Origin: Strigamia acuminata
Lineage: Eukaryota; Arthropoda; Chilopoda; Geophilomorpha; Linotaeniidae
Length of the DNA stretch: 64,000 bases
Direction: 5' to 3'
NCBI GenBank assembly: GCA_949358305.1
Contig: OX442323.1
Coordinates: forward strand, 186,001 to 250,000
Part shown: one piece after another, positions 24,741 through 33,685 of the stretch
Position numbering within the stretch: the first letter of the stretch is position 1
Layout of the letters: each line of letters opens with the position of its first letter
Translations under genes and position numbers: made by a program
Notes under the pieces: generated by a model
Told to the model about the DNA's origin: nothing
Database searches by the model: none
What the model saw: only the letters and a program-made list of their open reading frames with translations

Positions 24741-26350
24741 GAAGTTATACACAACGCAATGACACTAGAAGAGAAGAGTCTTGTGTTTTCTTTTTTTTCG
24801 AATTGTTTATTTGTTTTAAGTTAGCTTAGAGTTGTTTTAGGATTGTTTTTGGGGGTTTTGTCTCGTTCGGCTAGTGTATGTGTATTGCGAGGTTGTTATG
24901 TCGGATTCGATTTGGTGTGCGGTATATTGGTAGTCTTAATTTGTGGGGCGTGCTCTGTTTCAGGGCTCAACGAGGGTCGTAAGACACTCTTGCCTAATGA
25001 AACGAGTCATTGAAAAAACGCCTTGTAAAGTTTACTTTAGTGTGTATGATTTTCAGACTAGCATATTTTCGAGTTGTTTCCGACCTGACAATTTCGTGAG
25101 CGCCGTTCGATATGGAGTATTTCCGTTACGATCTTAACTTTTAAGTGTTGAGTTTTGCGAATCACATTCAAAGTTCGAAGTGTGTCCTTTTGGGGGGATT
25201 GATTTTCAATTGCTTATGCATAATTAGTCGGTTTTTTTTATTGTGAACTAGATTTTCTTAGGAGATTGAAGTTTCTAGTCAGTCCTTTTTTTGTCACGTT
25301 GATGAATTAAAGGTAAAAAGCTTTGAGATAAATTTGAGTTCCAATTACGAGTTTAGAAATTAATTTCCGACGTTTATGAAAGTTGCATTTAAGTATGAAC
25401 ATGTCCACGATAAATAGAACAGGGGCAGAAAGATAAATTCCCTTTATAGATAAAGACGTGGGTTCCCCCAATCGACAATTTTGAGATTGATGTGAGTTTT
25501 AATAGAAAAGAAAATTTCGAGTCTCTTAAGTTTGAACGCGGTTGGTATCCATTTGGGATTATGCAGAAATAAGAAGCTGGACAGCCTTTTAAAGGACCAG
25601 AAAAGAGAATTAGCACACCCCAGGTTAAGGGTCCAACTCGTGAATAGCATAAGAAGTTGTAGTGCAAGCTAAGTTTATACGTTGAATAAATCACTGGATT
25701 TTGAGGAAATTTAGCTAGCAAGAAATAAGAGATGACGCGTGGAATTTCGATTCTCTATTCAGTTTTCGGGACGCCGAATAAAAGAAGGAGTTTTGGGTTT
25801 CATCATCCGTGGCAATAGAAAACTATGGTCGACTTCAAGAGGTTTTACTTTTATTAAAGTATCCAAGCGCTTTGAAGGGGGTCGAAAGCTAGTTGAAGAA
25901 AATGATTCGCCACGCGCAAGAATAATTTCAGATTAATGAAGGAACGAGAGAGTTTGTCATTGTCTGTAAATGCAGCATCGCCTTAGCGGGAGGTCCCAAT
26001 TGGTCACTTGGATCGAAATTGATACTTCCTCAGGCAGAAAAAGAGCGCAATAAGTTCCGTTGGTGTTGATTCGCAATAAATCGAACCAAAGAGAGATAAA
26101 TCTTATTGTACAGAATAAGAAAGACGAACGTAAAACCTTTACACTAATTTTCCTTTTTGGCAAAGGGCCGTTTAGAAATAGAAGTTGTTCGTCAGGAATT
26201 TTCAGTGATTCTTTGTCTTTATTTTCGAAGCAACGAGCTACAAAAAGAAAATATTACATTGGTTGTTGGAGATTCCTTTAGTAGCAAGAAACTTTCTCTT
26301 TTGAGCTGTTAACAGCACGGTCAGTCTAATTTAGAAAGCTTGCAATTTAG
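24741..26350. other. Internal region, no gene seen
   Basis: About 1.6 kb of A/T-rich sequence with scattered stops in all frames. Open frames of 60-110 codons on either strand (for example 25389-25721 minus) show no family motif and mostly lack an ATG, so I treat them as chance. A T-rich run follows the leader at 24786-24799. I see no other structure. Confidence 0.6.
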
Positions 26351-26445
26351 AAGTCCAGTCGGTTAACAGTTGGTCCGTCGAGCTTCACTAGAAGAAGTGA
26401 GAAGAAGTTCAGTCGGTTAACAGTTGGTCCGTCGAGTTTCACTAG
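26351..26445 (+). repeat. 41-bp direct repeat with GTTAACAGTTGGTCC
   Basis: Two copies, 26351-26391 and 26405-26445, match at 39 of 41 positions with a 54-bp period. The core is GGTTAACAGTTGGTCCGTCG, containing the palindrome GTTAAC. Both end TTCACTAG. A shorter relative of the core, GTTAACAGCACGG, lies just upstream near 26308. Confidence 0.85.
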
Positions 26446-26607
26446 CATAATGAGGAGAGGGTAATTGACGCGTGAGACTTTCGCGCTAAATTCACTCCTC
26501 AAGAATTGAAAAATGATAGGGGAGAAACTCGGGAAAGTCTCGAGGTTGCATAATAAAGTTTTAAAGAAGAAAATTCCCCCCTATACAGAAGACAGAAATA
26601 GAAAAAG

Positions 26608-26693
26608 GCTTTAGTTGGTTAACAGTGGTCCATCAAGCCCAAGTATTAGGTTAGAGAAAAGGTTTTATTTGGTTAACAGTGGTCCAACAAACC
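26608..26693 (+). repeat. Diverged copies of the GTTAACAG motif
   Basis: Two more copies, 26608-26640 and 26661-26693, share TTGGTTAACAGTGGTCC with a 53-bp period and lack one T relative to the upstream pair. With 26351-26445 they make four spaced copies in about 340 bp. The element's own RNA or DNA may use them as a repeated binding site; no protein can be named. Confidence 0.75.
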
Positions 26694-27433
26694 TAAAGAT
26701 AGAGATCCATCTTCCTCCTTGTAGAGTAGGAAAAGGCAACAATCATTAGCTCTCAGCTAATAGAATAAAAAGGGATCATAAAAATTAAACTGAAAGGATT
26801 TTTTAGAGCAATCAATTAGAGAATTAGTCCGGTGCAAGTTGGTCAAGGAGGTTGTTAATTTGGGAAGAGCCGTGTAAAGTCAGCCGAAGAAACAAGGTGA
26901 CAGTAAAAAGGTTCAGTAGAGAAAAGGAGCGAATCCCAGTTTATTGAGAATTAAAGACCCCAGAACCAACAGAAAAGAACCCGATTTTCTCGTCACTTAG
27001 GAAAATAGAAAATGGTTTAGTTTATTCTTCCAGTCCTTATATACAGCTCTTTATTAAAGAAAATACAGACAATTCCTCTCGAGAATTTAGTGATTTCAAG
27101 TTTCGGAAGTTTCCTGATCGATTTCTTTGAAAGCATAGAAGATCTTCACAGTAGAAATACTTATTCTCCAGGATATTACAGTTAGAACAAGTTTAATAAA
27201 TCGGGGGCAGATTAGGTTTGGACGTAAGAATTTATAATTTCTATTACATTCGAATTCAGGTGTTGGTCAAATATCGCAGTCGGTGTTAGTATTTATGGCA
27301 TTAGTCAAAACCACATGAGCCGATCGGTTGAGATATTCATTGCTGCTGGGTGCATCTTAGAAAATAAAGTCTTCCTCCTCATCTAACCTTTAGTTGTTTT
27401 TTTTTCTGACAGTTTCAGTATTAGAAAAGTTCG
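26694..27433. other. Internal region, no gene seen
   Basis: About 740 bp of A/T-rich non-coding sequence. One plus-strand frame stays open for about 57 codons near 26950-27120 without a recognisable motif, which is within chance for this composition. Nothing else is supported. Confidence 0.6.
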
Positions 27434-27494
27434 CCACTTTGTTTCGGGAAGTCTCCCGAAAAGTGGATCTACTCCTTGGCGCCGAGCGTGCCAA
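27434..27494 (+). other. Two adjacent strong hairpins
   Basis: Hairpin 1 (27434-27466): TTTCGGGA (27442-27449) and TCCCGAAA (27454-27461) pair around the loop AGTC. The stem extends by CCACT/AGTGG past a three-base bulge, 13 bp in all. Hairpin 2 (27476-27494): TTGGC and GCCAA around a 9-base loop. Such paired stem-loops in a non-coding retroelement are candidates for packaging, dimerisation or protein binding. Confidence 0.65.
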
Positions 27495-28380
27495 AATACA
27501 TGCTGTCGCTTCCTAAATATCAATCCATACCATACTTAAATCCTGACTGAATAGAAAAATCCTTTACATCTAACATAAGAATAACAGAACGAGAAAGTTT
27601 TTCAATAAGTTCTCCTCTAGAAGAGATAGATTAGTTTTCCTGTTATAAGTACTTCCTTTTTCCTTTTTCCTCCGGAAAGCTCTACTTCAGAGGCAGCCAA
27701 CGGAAATCGCCTTTGAACACTGGGAATCTTGAGAGTTCTGGACATTTTCAGAAAAAACGATTCAATTTGTGAAGTAATGGCTTTGTAAGACTTTCTGTTT
27801 GGAAGTTAGCAAACAAGTCCTTCGCATTGCGGTGCTCACATATGGGTTACGTTGTTCTTTTAGGGTTAGAAAATACATACAGAAGCAAATAGAATAGAAA
27901 ACCTTGACCTCTTAAACCTTCATAACAGTCAAACTATATAATAGGAGTTTCAATCCATTTAGATGAATGAATCGCTTTTCCACTCGGGATTAGACGAAAA
28001 TGGAAAACTTTCCAAATAGGTGCAGTTGTTTAGAGCTAAAACGAATGCGGGGACATAACAGGATCTGTTCACACCAGCTTATCTAATGTGACAAGGACAG
28101 TGCTTTCATGCACACAATCAGATATAAAAGTCCCTCTACACCCCTTCTCTCTTTGTGATTCTAATGGTTCTTCGTTTGAATGATCGATTTTTCGACATGC
28201 AAGATGGCAAACACCAATGGGTTGCTCGAATCCCTTAGTCCCTTAGTCGAATTCGCGATTACACGAAGTGTCCTGGTCACTGGGACCCGATTAGCAATAG
28301 AGCTTCCTTTCTTGTTTTTTTTTGAGTCGGGAGGGAATTATATGAATATAAAATAAAATTGGGATTGGAAACGACAAGAT
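27495..28380. other. Internal region, no gene seen
   Basis: About 890 bp without coding potential. A pyrimidine run of repeated TTCC/CTTTTT units lies at 27652-27674 and a short direct duplication CCCTTAGT near 28230. No other feature can be supported. Confidence 0.55.
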
Positions 28381-28445
28381 GTGTCCGGGAAAGTCCTGCC
28401 GGCCACCGGCGGAGTGCACGCCGTCGGTCGCCGAAGAGGAACGGT
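28381..28445 (+). other. GC-rich hairpin island
   Basis: A sharply GC-rich patch in otherwise A/T-rich sequence. Two overlapping, mutually exclusive folds can be drawn. GCCGG-CCA-CCGGC spans 28398-28410. A longer imperfect stem spans 28400-28430, with CGGCG (28407-28411) pairing CGCCG (28419-28423) and an outer CGGCC/GGTCG arm. I do not recognise a homologue. Confidence 0.5.
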
Positions 28446-29621
28446 CACTAAACTTTTTTGATTAATTTCCTGTTTTCCTAATCCTAAGATTTTATATTGT
28501 GGAAAAAATAACAGATAGAAGAGTCTTCATGGCTTCCCTCACCCTTAACTCAAACATTTAACACGGGAAATAAAATACAGGGTGCTTAGAATAAGCCCAA
28601 GTTATGGTGGATTCAGTTAAATATCGAATGTCCTTGACTGGATAACAACAGGAAACTAACCCCTCCATTAGAAAATAGCAGCATGTGGTGTAATTGGTCT
28701 TAACAGGGTTTTCTTTTAAACAAAGTTGATGGAGTTTTCAAAGGCAGAATTAAGATAGGAAAATATTAGAGATTTACAGAGCTGATAGTAAAGGTTGTTG
28801 CCTAAGACAAGTGAAGTGGATTAGCAAAAAAGAGAAGTCCGCCGTTTCTGAGTCTACGGGTTCGGCAATCTTGACTTCCTCTTTTAAGAATTTAAGAGAA
28901 TTTAGTAAGACATTCGAGAGTTAACAGAAGACGATTCCGGTTTGTAAAAGGAATTTTAAGTGGTCCGGAAGTCGTTGTCTCCGAAAAAGAAAATAAAATA
29001 GTCAAAGAACATCGGCACGTAAAGTGAATTTTGAGCCGTGTCGAGAGTCATGAGTCGTAAGGTTACGACGTCCGTTGAATTGAGTTAGAGTCTGGAATTT
29101 AAAAGGGTGAACAGATTTTCTCAAGAGGAGCGAGGTCTATTTAAATTGATGCAATGTTACTTCGCTCGATACGGGACATTATGAAGCTACCGGTTGAGAT
29201 TAGCAAAAGGCGTAGACAATCGAGATTATGGAAGTTAGGTGGTTTCTCCTTCTCCACGAGAGCATCATTTTTTGAAAAGGTTCCTTCTCTGGAAGAAGAT
29301 AGAGAATTCCCGAATCTCATTGGCGTCCTTCGATTAAAAGCTGTGAATCGAAAATAGTTTTGTTTGCATAAATAATAGAGAGTGTCTGTATTTCCTATTC
29401 CCCTCCCTCTTAGGTCCTTACACTCGGTCTCTTGGAAGGAAGAGATAAGTCCGAGATGGGAGCCTGAGAGAGGGGATGGGTTGCGGGGTACAGATAAGAG
29501 AGACGGTTGTTCATACTAAGCGTCTCCACAACGTCACTTGTGGTAATTAGCGAGGTTAGATGGGCTGTCCGAGTAAAGAGAAGATGTGAATTTATTAGGT
29601 ATAAATTTCCCCCCGCTATAG
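28446..29621. other. Internal region, no gene seen
   Basis: About 1.2 kb up to the plus-strand primer tract. An ATG-started frame of 67 codons lies at 29154-29357, basic in its first half, with no family motif. There are no long repeats or strong hairpins. I treat it as non-coding. Confidence 0.55.
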
Positions 29622-29644
29622 TCTTTCTTTTTTGGTGGGAGCGA
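29622..29644 (+). promoter_or_regulatory. Polypurine tract with upstream T-rich box
   Basis: GGTGGGAGCGA (29634-29644) directly abuts the TG of the 3' LTR, and a pyrimidine run TCTTTCTTTTTT (29622-29633) lies just before it. This matches the usual arrangement of a plus-strand primer tract with a U-box. The purine run is broken by one T and one C, so it is a weak example, but its position is exact. Confidence 0.65.
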
Positions 29645-31393
29645 TGTTGCGAGCAGATACGCAACAAAATAATATTCAGAAAAGGGAGAGAAACTTTGGT
29701 TCATTTGCATGATTCGAGTTACCATTCGTGGAATGTTTACCTTGTGAGTTGTCGGGGTTAGCTGAATCGTTTCGGTCATTTCGTTTCTTTAAAAGTCTCA
29801 ATTTCTCGAAGAGTTCGCAACGTTAGAATTGAGAGGTGAGCGTGTCGCGCCATCTTGTGTTAAGTTCGGGCATCGGGTTTATCTACAAAGGAAAAGTCAA
29901 GGTTTTTAATTTCGGTTCCGGTTAGTTTGAATAGTTTTCGAGAACTTATCTGACACGGTACAGGCAGGCATTGGGTCGCTGATTGAAGGCGATAACGGCG
30001 AGGATGGGTTTCAAAGCGAAAAGCGAAGTCGTTGTTGATTATCGAGCGGTTTGGTCTGGTCGGAGCGCACTCGGAAAGATGTTGTTTTGAAGCTGTAGAT
30101 TTAAATATATTAGGTCAGAAACTTTTTAGTCGATTAAATAAATAGCTTTGGATGTGGTTTACCGCAGAATTAGATCCGATGAGTCGGCGTGGGGCAGAGG
30201 AGAAGTTCCGTTGGTCACCAAGGAGCGTTGGTCGGTTGGATCCGCCATTAGGAGACAGTTGGTGCAACGAGCCTCGTTATCGACCGAGATTCATGTTGAT
30301 TTAGTAAAAAGATTCTTTCGTGTTCGGTTCTTGTTATGAGAGTTTATTGAGATTTAGAATTATTTGGTTGCTTATTTATTCGTTGATTTTGGTTCCGATT
30401 TAGATTCACGGGATAAAATAGAGGTCACGTGATTTCACAGAGTTTTTGTCATTTCGTTCAGGTTCGGGTTTTGGGAAACACTCGGATATCTTCAAATTTA
30501 GTTCGGGTGATGAGAATATAGTTCCGTGGCACCCAAATGAATAATTGCAGGAACACATCGAACAATTAGAATTGTTATTGAGTTTTTATTCGTAATTAAA
30601 AGCGTAATCGTGTGTGTGTGGCCGAGGTTTTCTTGAGGCTTAATTTTACGGCGATTGCATACAATGCCGCCTCGCGGCAAAGTTGCGCATTTTCGGGTTT
30701 TATAGATTCTCCTCTGTGTTCGTTGAGAATGTTAATTGCGGGTTTTTTTTGAGGTTTACACCTCACTCTAATTTATGTTACTGTCTTTAAATATTCTTTG
30801 AGTTCAGATGTGTTTATTGGCAGTGTATCTTCAATGTTAGATTAGGTTTTAAGTTTAAGTCTTAGGTCTCAACGGCTGTTGTGATCTTGAAGTACGGAAG
30901 CCTGTAGGAGACAGTGTTGGTTGAGATATTATCCCTTTATTGTGTCAATAATGCGCTCGTGTCTTTTTCTATTGTAATAAAAGGCTGTGACACGAGCTAA
31001 GCGATTGTACAAGTAGTTATAGTTTTGATTTGAACGATTAAACATCGTTTTATTTTTGTTCGCAAATAAGAACGAGTGTTTCTTTTCGTTTTCACACGAG
31101 CGCGAGATTCGAATCTACGCCATCTTTGATTTGCGAAAGACGATATTGATATTCGAGCCCGAATATCCGCCAACCGTCATGTTTAGAGCAAAAGCCAGGT
31201 TCTCGAGTTTCGGTCGACATGGAGAGGACAATGAGGGCCAAGTCAGAAAACATGAGATGCGTTATCAGATGTCAGAATGGTTTCAATCGAGTCGAGTAGT
31301 TAAAAGTGCTGTGCGAAGATTTGATCGCTCGAATGTTTATTACGAGGTGCGTGAGTTGCCGGTTCTTGCAGCAATCACTGCTTGCTGGCAACA
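29645..31393 (+). repeat. 3' LTR
   Basis: Second copy of the 1749-bp terminal repeat, identical to the first as far as I could read. It begins immediately after the purine-rich tract and ends at the target duplication. Its poly(A) signal (30976-30981) would end the genomic RNA. Any promoter activity of this copy would read outward into the right-hand satellite. An open frame from the LTR (31056-31451) ends 58 bases into satellite and is not meaningful as a protein. Confidence 0.96.
30955..30997 (+). terminator. Poly(A) signal inside a 9-bp hairpin, 3' LTR
   Basis: Same structure in the 3' LTR: stem arms 30955-30963 and 30989-30997, AATAAA at 30976-30981. T/G-rich sequence (TAGTTATAGTTTTGATTTG) follows from about 31014, as expected downstream of a cleavage site. 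This is the likely end of the element's RNA. Confidence 0.65.
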
Positions 31394-31397
31394 GACT
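31394..31397. repeat. Target site duplication, right (GACT)
   Basis: Right-hand copy of the GACT duplication, directly after the terminal CA of the 3' LTR and followed by TTTGATCTCATC of the interrupted monomer. Confidence 0.92.
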
Positions 31398-33685
31398 TTT
31401 GATCTCATCACAGTTGACTTAGCACAAACACCACAAGTCCAATGTCTCTGAATGTTCAGAAATAGTGTTTAAACCATAGTAGAAGGCTCCAATGTAAGTT
31501 TTAGAAACATCTAACTAATGATTTGGGAGAATAGACTTTTGATCTCATCACAGTTGACTTAGCACAAACACCACAAGATTAATGTCTCTGAATGTTCAGA
31601 AATAGTGTTTAAACCTTAGTAGAAGGCTCCAATGTAAGTTTTAGAAACATCTAACTAATGATTTGGGAGAATAGACTTTTGATCTCATCACAGTTGACTT
31701 AGCACAAACACCACAAGACCAATGTCTCTGAATGTTCAGAAATAGTGTTTAAACCTTAGTAGAAGGCTCCAATGTAAGTTTTAGAAACATCTAACTAATG
31801 ATTTGGGAGAATAGACTTTTGATCTCATCACAGTTGACTTAGCACAAACACCACAAGACCAATGTTTCTGAATGTTCAGAAATAGTGTTTAAACCTTAGT
31901 AGAAGGCTCCAATGTAAGTTTTAGAAACATCTAACCAATGATTTGGGAGAATAGACTTTTGATCTCATCACAGTTGACTTAGCACAAACACCACAAGTCT
32001 AATGTCTCTGAATGTTCAGAAATAGTGTTTAAACCTTAGTAGAAGCCTTCAATTTAAATTTTAGCAACATCCAAGCACTGATTTGGGAGAATAGACTTTT
32101 GATCTCATCACAGTTGACTTAGCACAAACACCACAAGTCCAATGTCTCTGAATGTTCAGAAATAGTGTTTAAACCTTAGTAGAAGCCTTCAATGTAAGTT
32201 TTAGCAACATCCAAGCAATACATTTTGAAAAAAAAATTTTGAGTTTATTTCACATCGCAGTTGACTTAGCACAAACACCACAAGACCAATGTCTCTGAAT
32301 GTTCAGAAATAGTGTTTAAACCTTAGTAGAAGGCTCCAATGTAAGTTTTAGAAACATCTAACTAATGATTTGGAAGAATAGACTTTTGATCTCATCACAG
32401 TTGACTTAGCACAAACACCACAAGACCAATGTTTCTGAATGTTTAGAAATAGTGTTTAAACCTTAGTAGAAGGCTCCAATGTAAGTTTTAGAAACATCTA
32501 ACCAATGATTTGGGAGAATAGACTTTTGATCTCATCACAGTTGACTTAGCACAAACACCACAAGACCAATGTTTCTGAATGTTCAGAAATAGTGTTTAAA
32601 CCTTAGTAGAAGGCTCCAATGTAAGTTTTAGAAACATCTAACCAATGATTTGGGAGAATAGACTTTTGATCTCATCACAGTTGACTTAGCACAAACACCA
32701 CAAGACCAATGTCTCTGAATGTTCAGAAATAGGGTTTAAACCTTAGTAGAAGGCTCTAATGTAAGTTTTAGAAACATCTAACTAATGATTTGGGAGAATA
32801 GACTTTTGATCTCATCACAGTTGACTTAGCACAAACACCACAAGACCAATGTCTCTGAATGTTCAGAAATAGCGTTTAAACATTAGTAGAAGGCTCCAAT
32901 GTAAGTTTTAGAAACATCTAACCAATGATTTGGGAGAATAGACTTTTGATCTCATCACAGTTGACTTAGCACAAACACCACAAGACCAATGTCTCTGAAT
33001 GTTCAGAAATAGGGTTTAAACCTTAGTAGAAGGCTCTAATGTAAGTTTTAGAAACATCTAACTAATGATTTGGGAGAATAGACTTTTGATCTCATCACAG
33101 TTGACTTAGCACAAACACCACAAGACCAATGTCTCTGAATGTTCAGAAATAGCGTTTAAACATTAGTAGAAGGCTCCAATGTAAGTTTTTAAAAACATCT
33201 AACTAATGATTTGGGAGAATAGACTTTTGATCTCATCACAGTTGACTTAGCACAAACACCACAACACCAATGTTTCTGAATGTTCAGAAATAGTGTTTAA
33301 ACCTTAGTAGAAGGCTCCAATGTAAGTTTTAGAAACATCTAACCAATGATTTGGGAGAATAGACTTTTGATCTCATCACAGTTGACTTAGCACAAACACC
33401 ACAAGTCCAATGTCTCTGAATGTTCAGAAATAGTGTTTAAACCTTAGTAGAAGGCTCCAATGTAAGTTTTAGAAACATCTAACTAATGATTTGGGAGAAT
33501 AGACTTTTGATCTCATCACAGTTGACTTAGCACAAACACCACAAGACCAATATTTCTGAATGTTCAGAAATAGTGTTTAAACCTTAGTAGAAGGCTCCAA
33601 TGTAAGTTTTAGAAACATCTAACTAATGATTTGGGAGAATAGACTTTTGATCTCATCACAGTTGACTTAGCACAAACACCACAAG
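31398..33685. repeat. HOR copy interrupted by the transposon, right part
   Basis: After the target duplication the next monomer (31452) has AAACCATAG, the signature of the second monomer of the 987-bp block (compare 12545, 14239, 17761). The order then matches the 3522-bp unit: type D at 32012, type E at 32152, GGAAG monomer at 32299, TGTTTAGAAA monomer, and 141-bp monomer at 33139. The match holds until about 33685, where the expected CAAGATTA monomer is replaced by one with CAAGTCCA and AAACTCTAG. The element therefore landed in an already formed HOR. Confidence 0.88.
32152..32298. repeat. 147-bp variant monomer (type E), right-array set
   Basis: First of seven type E monomers right of the transposon; the others start at 37620, 40147, 45754, 51222, 52489 and 58936. 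The copies at 32152 and 45754 share GAGTTTATTT where the others have GAGCTTATTT, which helps show that the regions around them are duplicates 13602 bp apart. Spacing is much wider than on the left, with 38, 17, 39, 38, 8 and 45 ordinary monomers between successive copies. Confidence 0.97.

Larger units (their letters stand above)
22636..31393 (+). mobile_element. Non-autonomous LTR retrotransposon (LARD-like), complete
   Basis: An 8758-bp element of two 1749-bp LTRs around a 5260-bp internal region, inserted in a satellite monomer with a 4-bp target duplication (GACT). The LTRs show TGTTGC...GCAACA ends. A tRNA-His-type primer site lies 12 nt after the 5' LTR and a purine-rich tract touches the 3' LTR, which sets the plus orientation. 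No gag or pol open frame or motif is visible in either strand, and the longest open frames are about 110 codons. With identical LTRs this cannot be decay after insertion, so the element must already have been non-coding when it moved, using proteins supplied in trans. That is the definition of a LARD. The superfamily (Ty3/gypsy or BEL/Pao) cannot be decided without pol; the 4-bp target duplication slightly favours Ty3/gypsy. Confidence 0.92.

Noticed and set aside
24394-24741. Arginine-rich 115-codon frame after the 5' LTR as a gag gene
   Set aside because: It begins at a TTG just before and overlapping the primer site, has no ATG until near its end, and shows no capsid or zinc-knuckle motif. 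Leader sequence is the simpler reading.
25389-25721. 110-codon minus-strand frame
   Set aside because: It lies antisense to the element, its composition is A/T-driven, it overlaps another open frame and no domain is recognisable.
27476-27494. TTGGCGCC as a second primer-binding site
   Set aside because: It lies deep in the interior, it matches no tRNA 3' end I know beyond seven bases, and a hairpin explains it better.
29154-29357. 67-codon ATG frame near the 3' end of the interior
   Set aside because: Short, no motif, and within chance length for this stretch; an env-like or accessory gene cannot be supported.
31056-31451. 131-codon frame across the 3' LTR and satellite
   Set aside because: A fusion created by the insertion; the last codons are satellite and the start is a TTG within the LTR.
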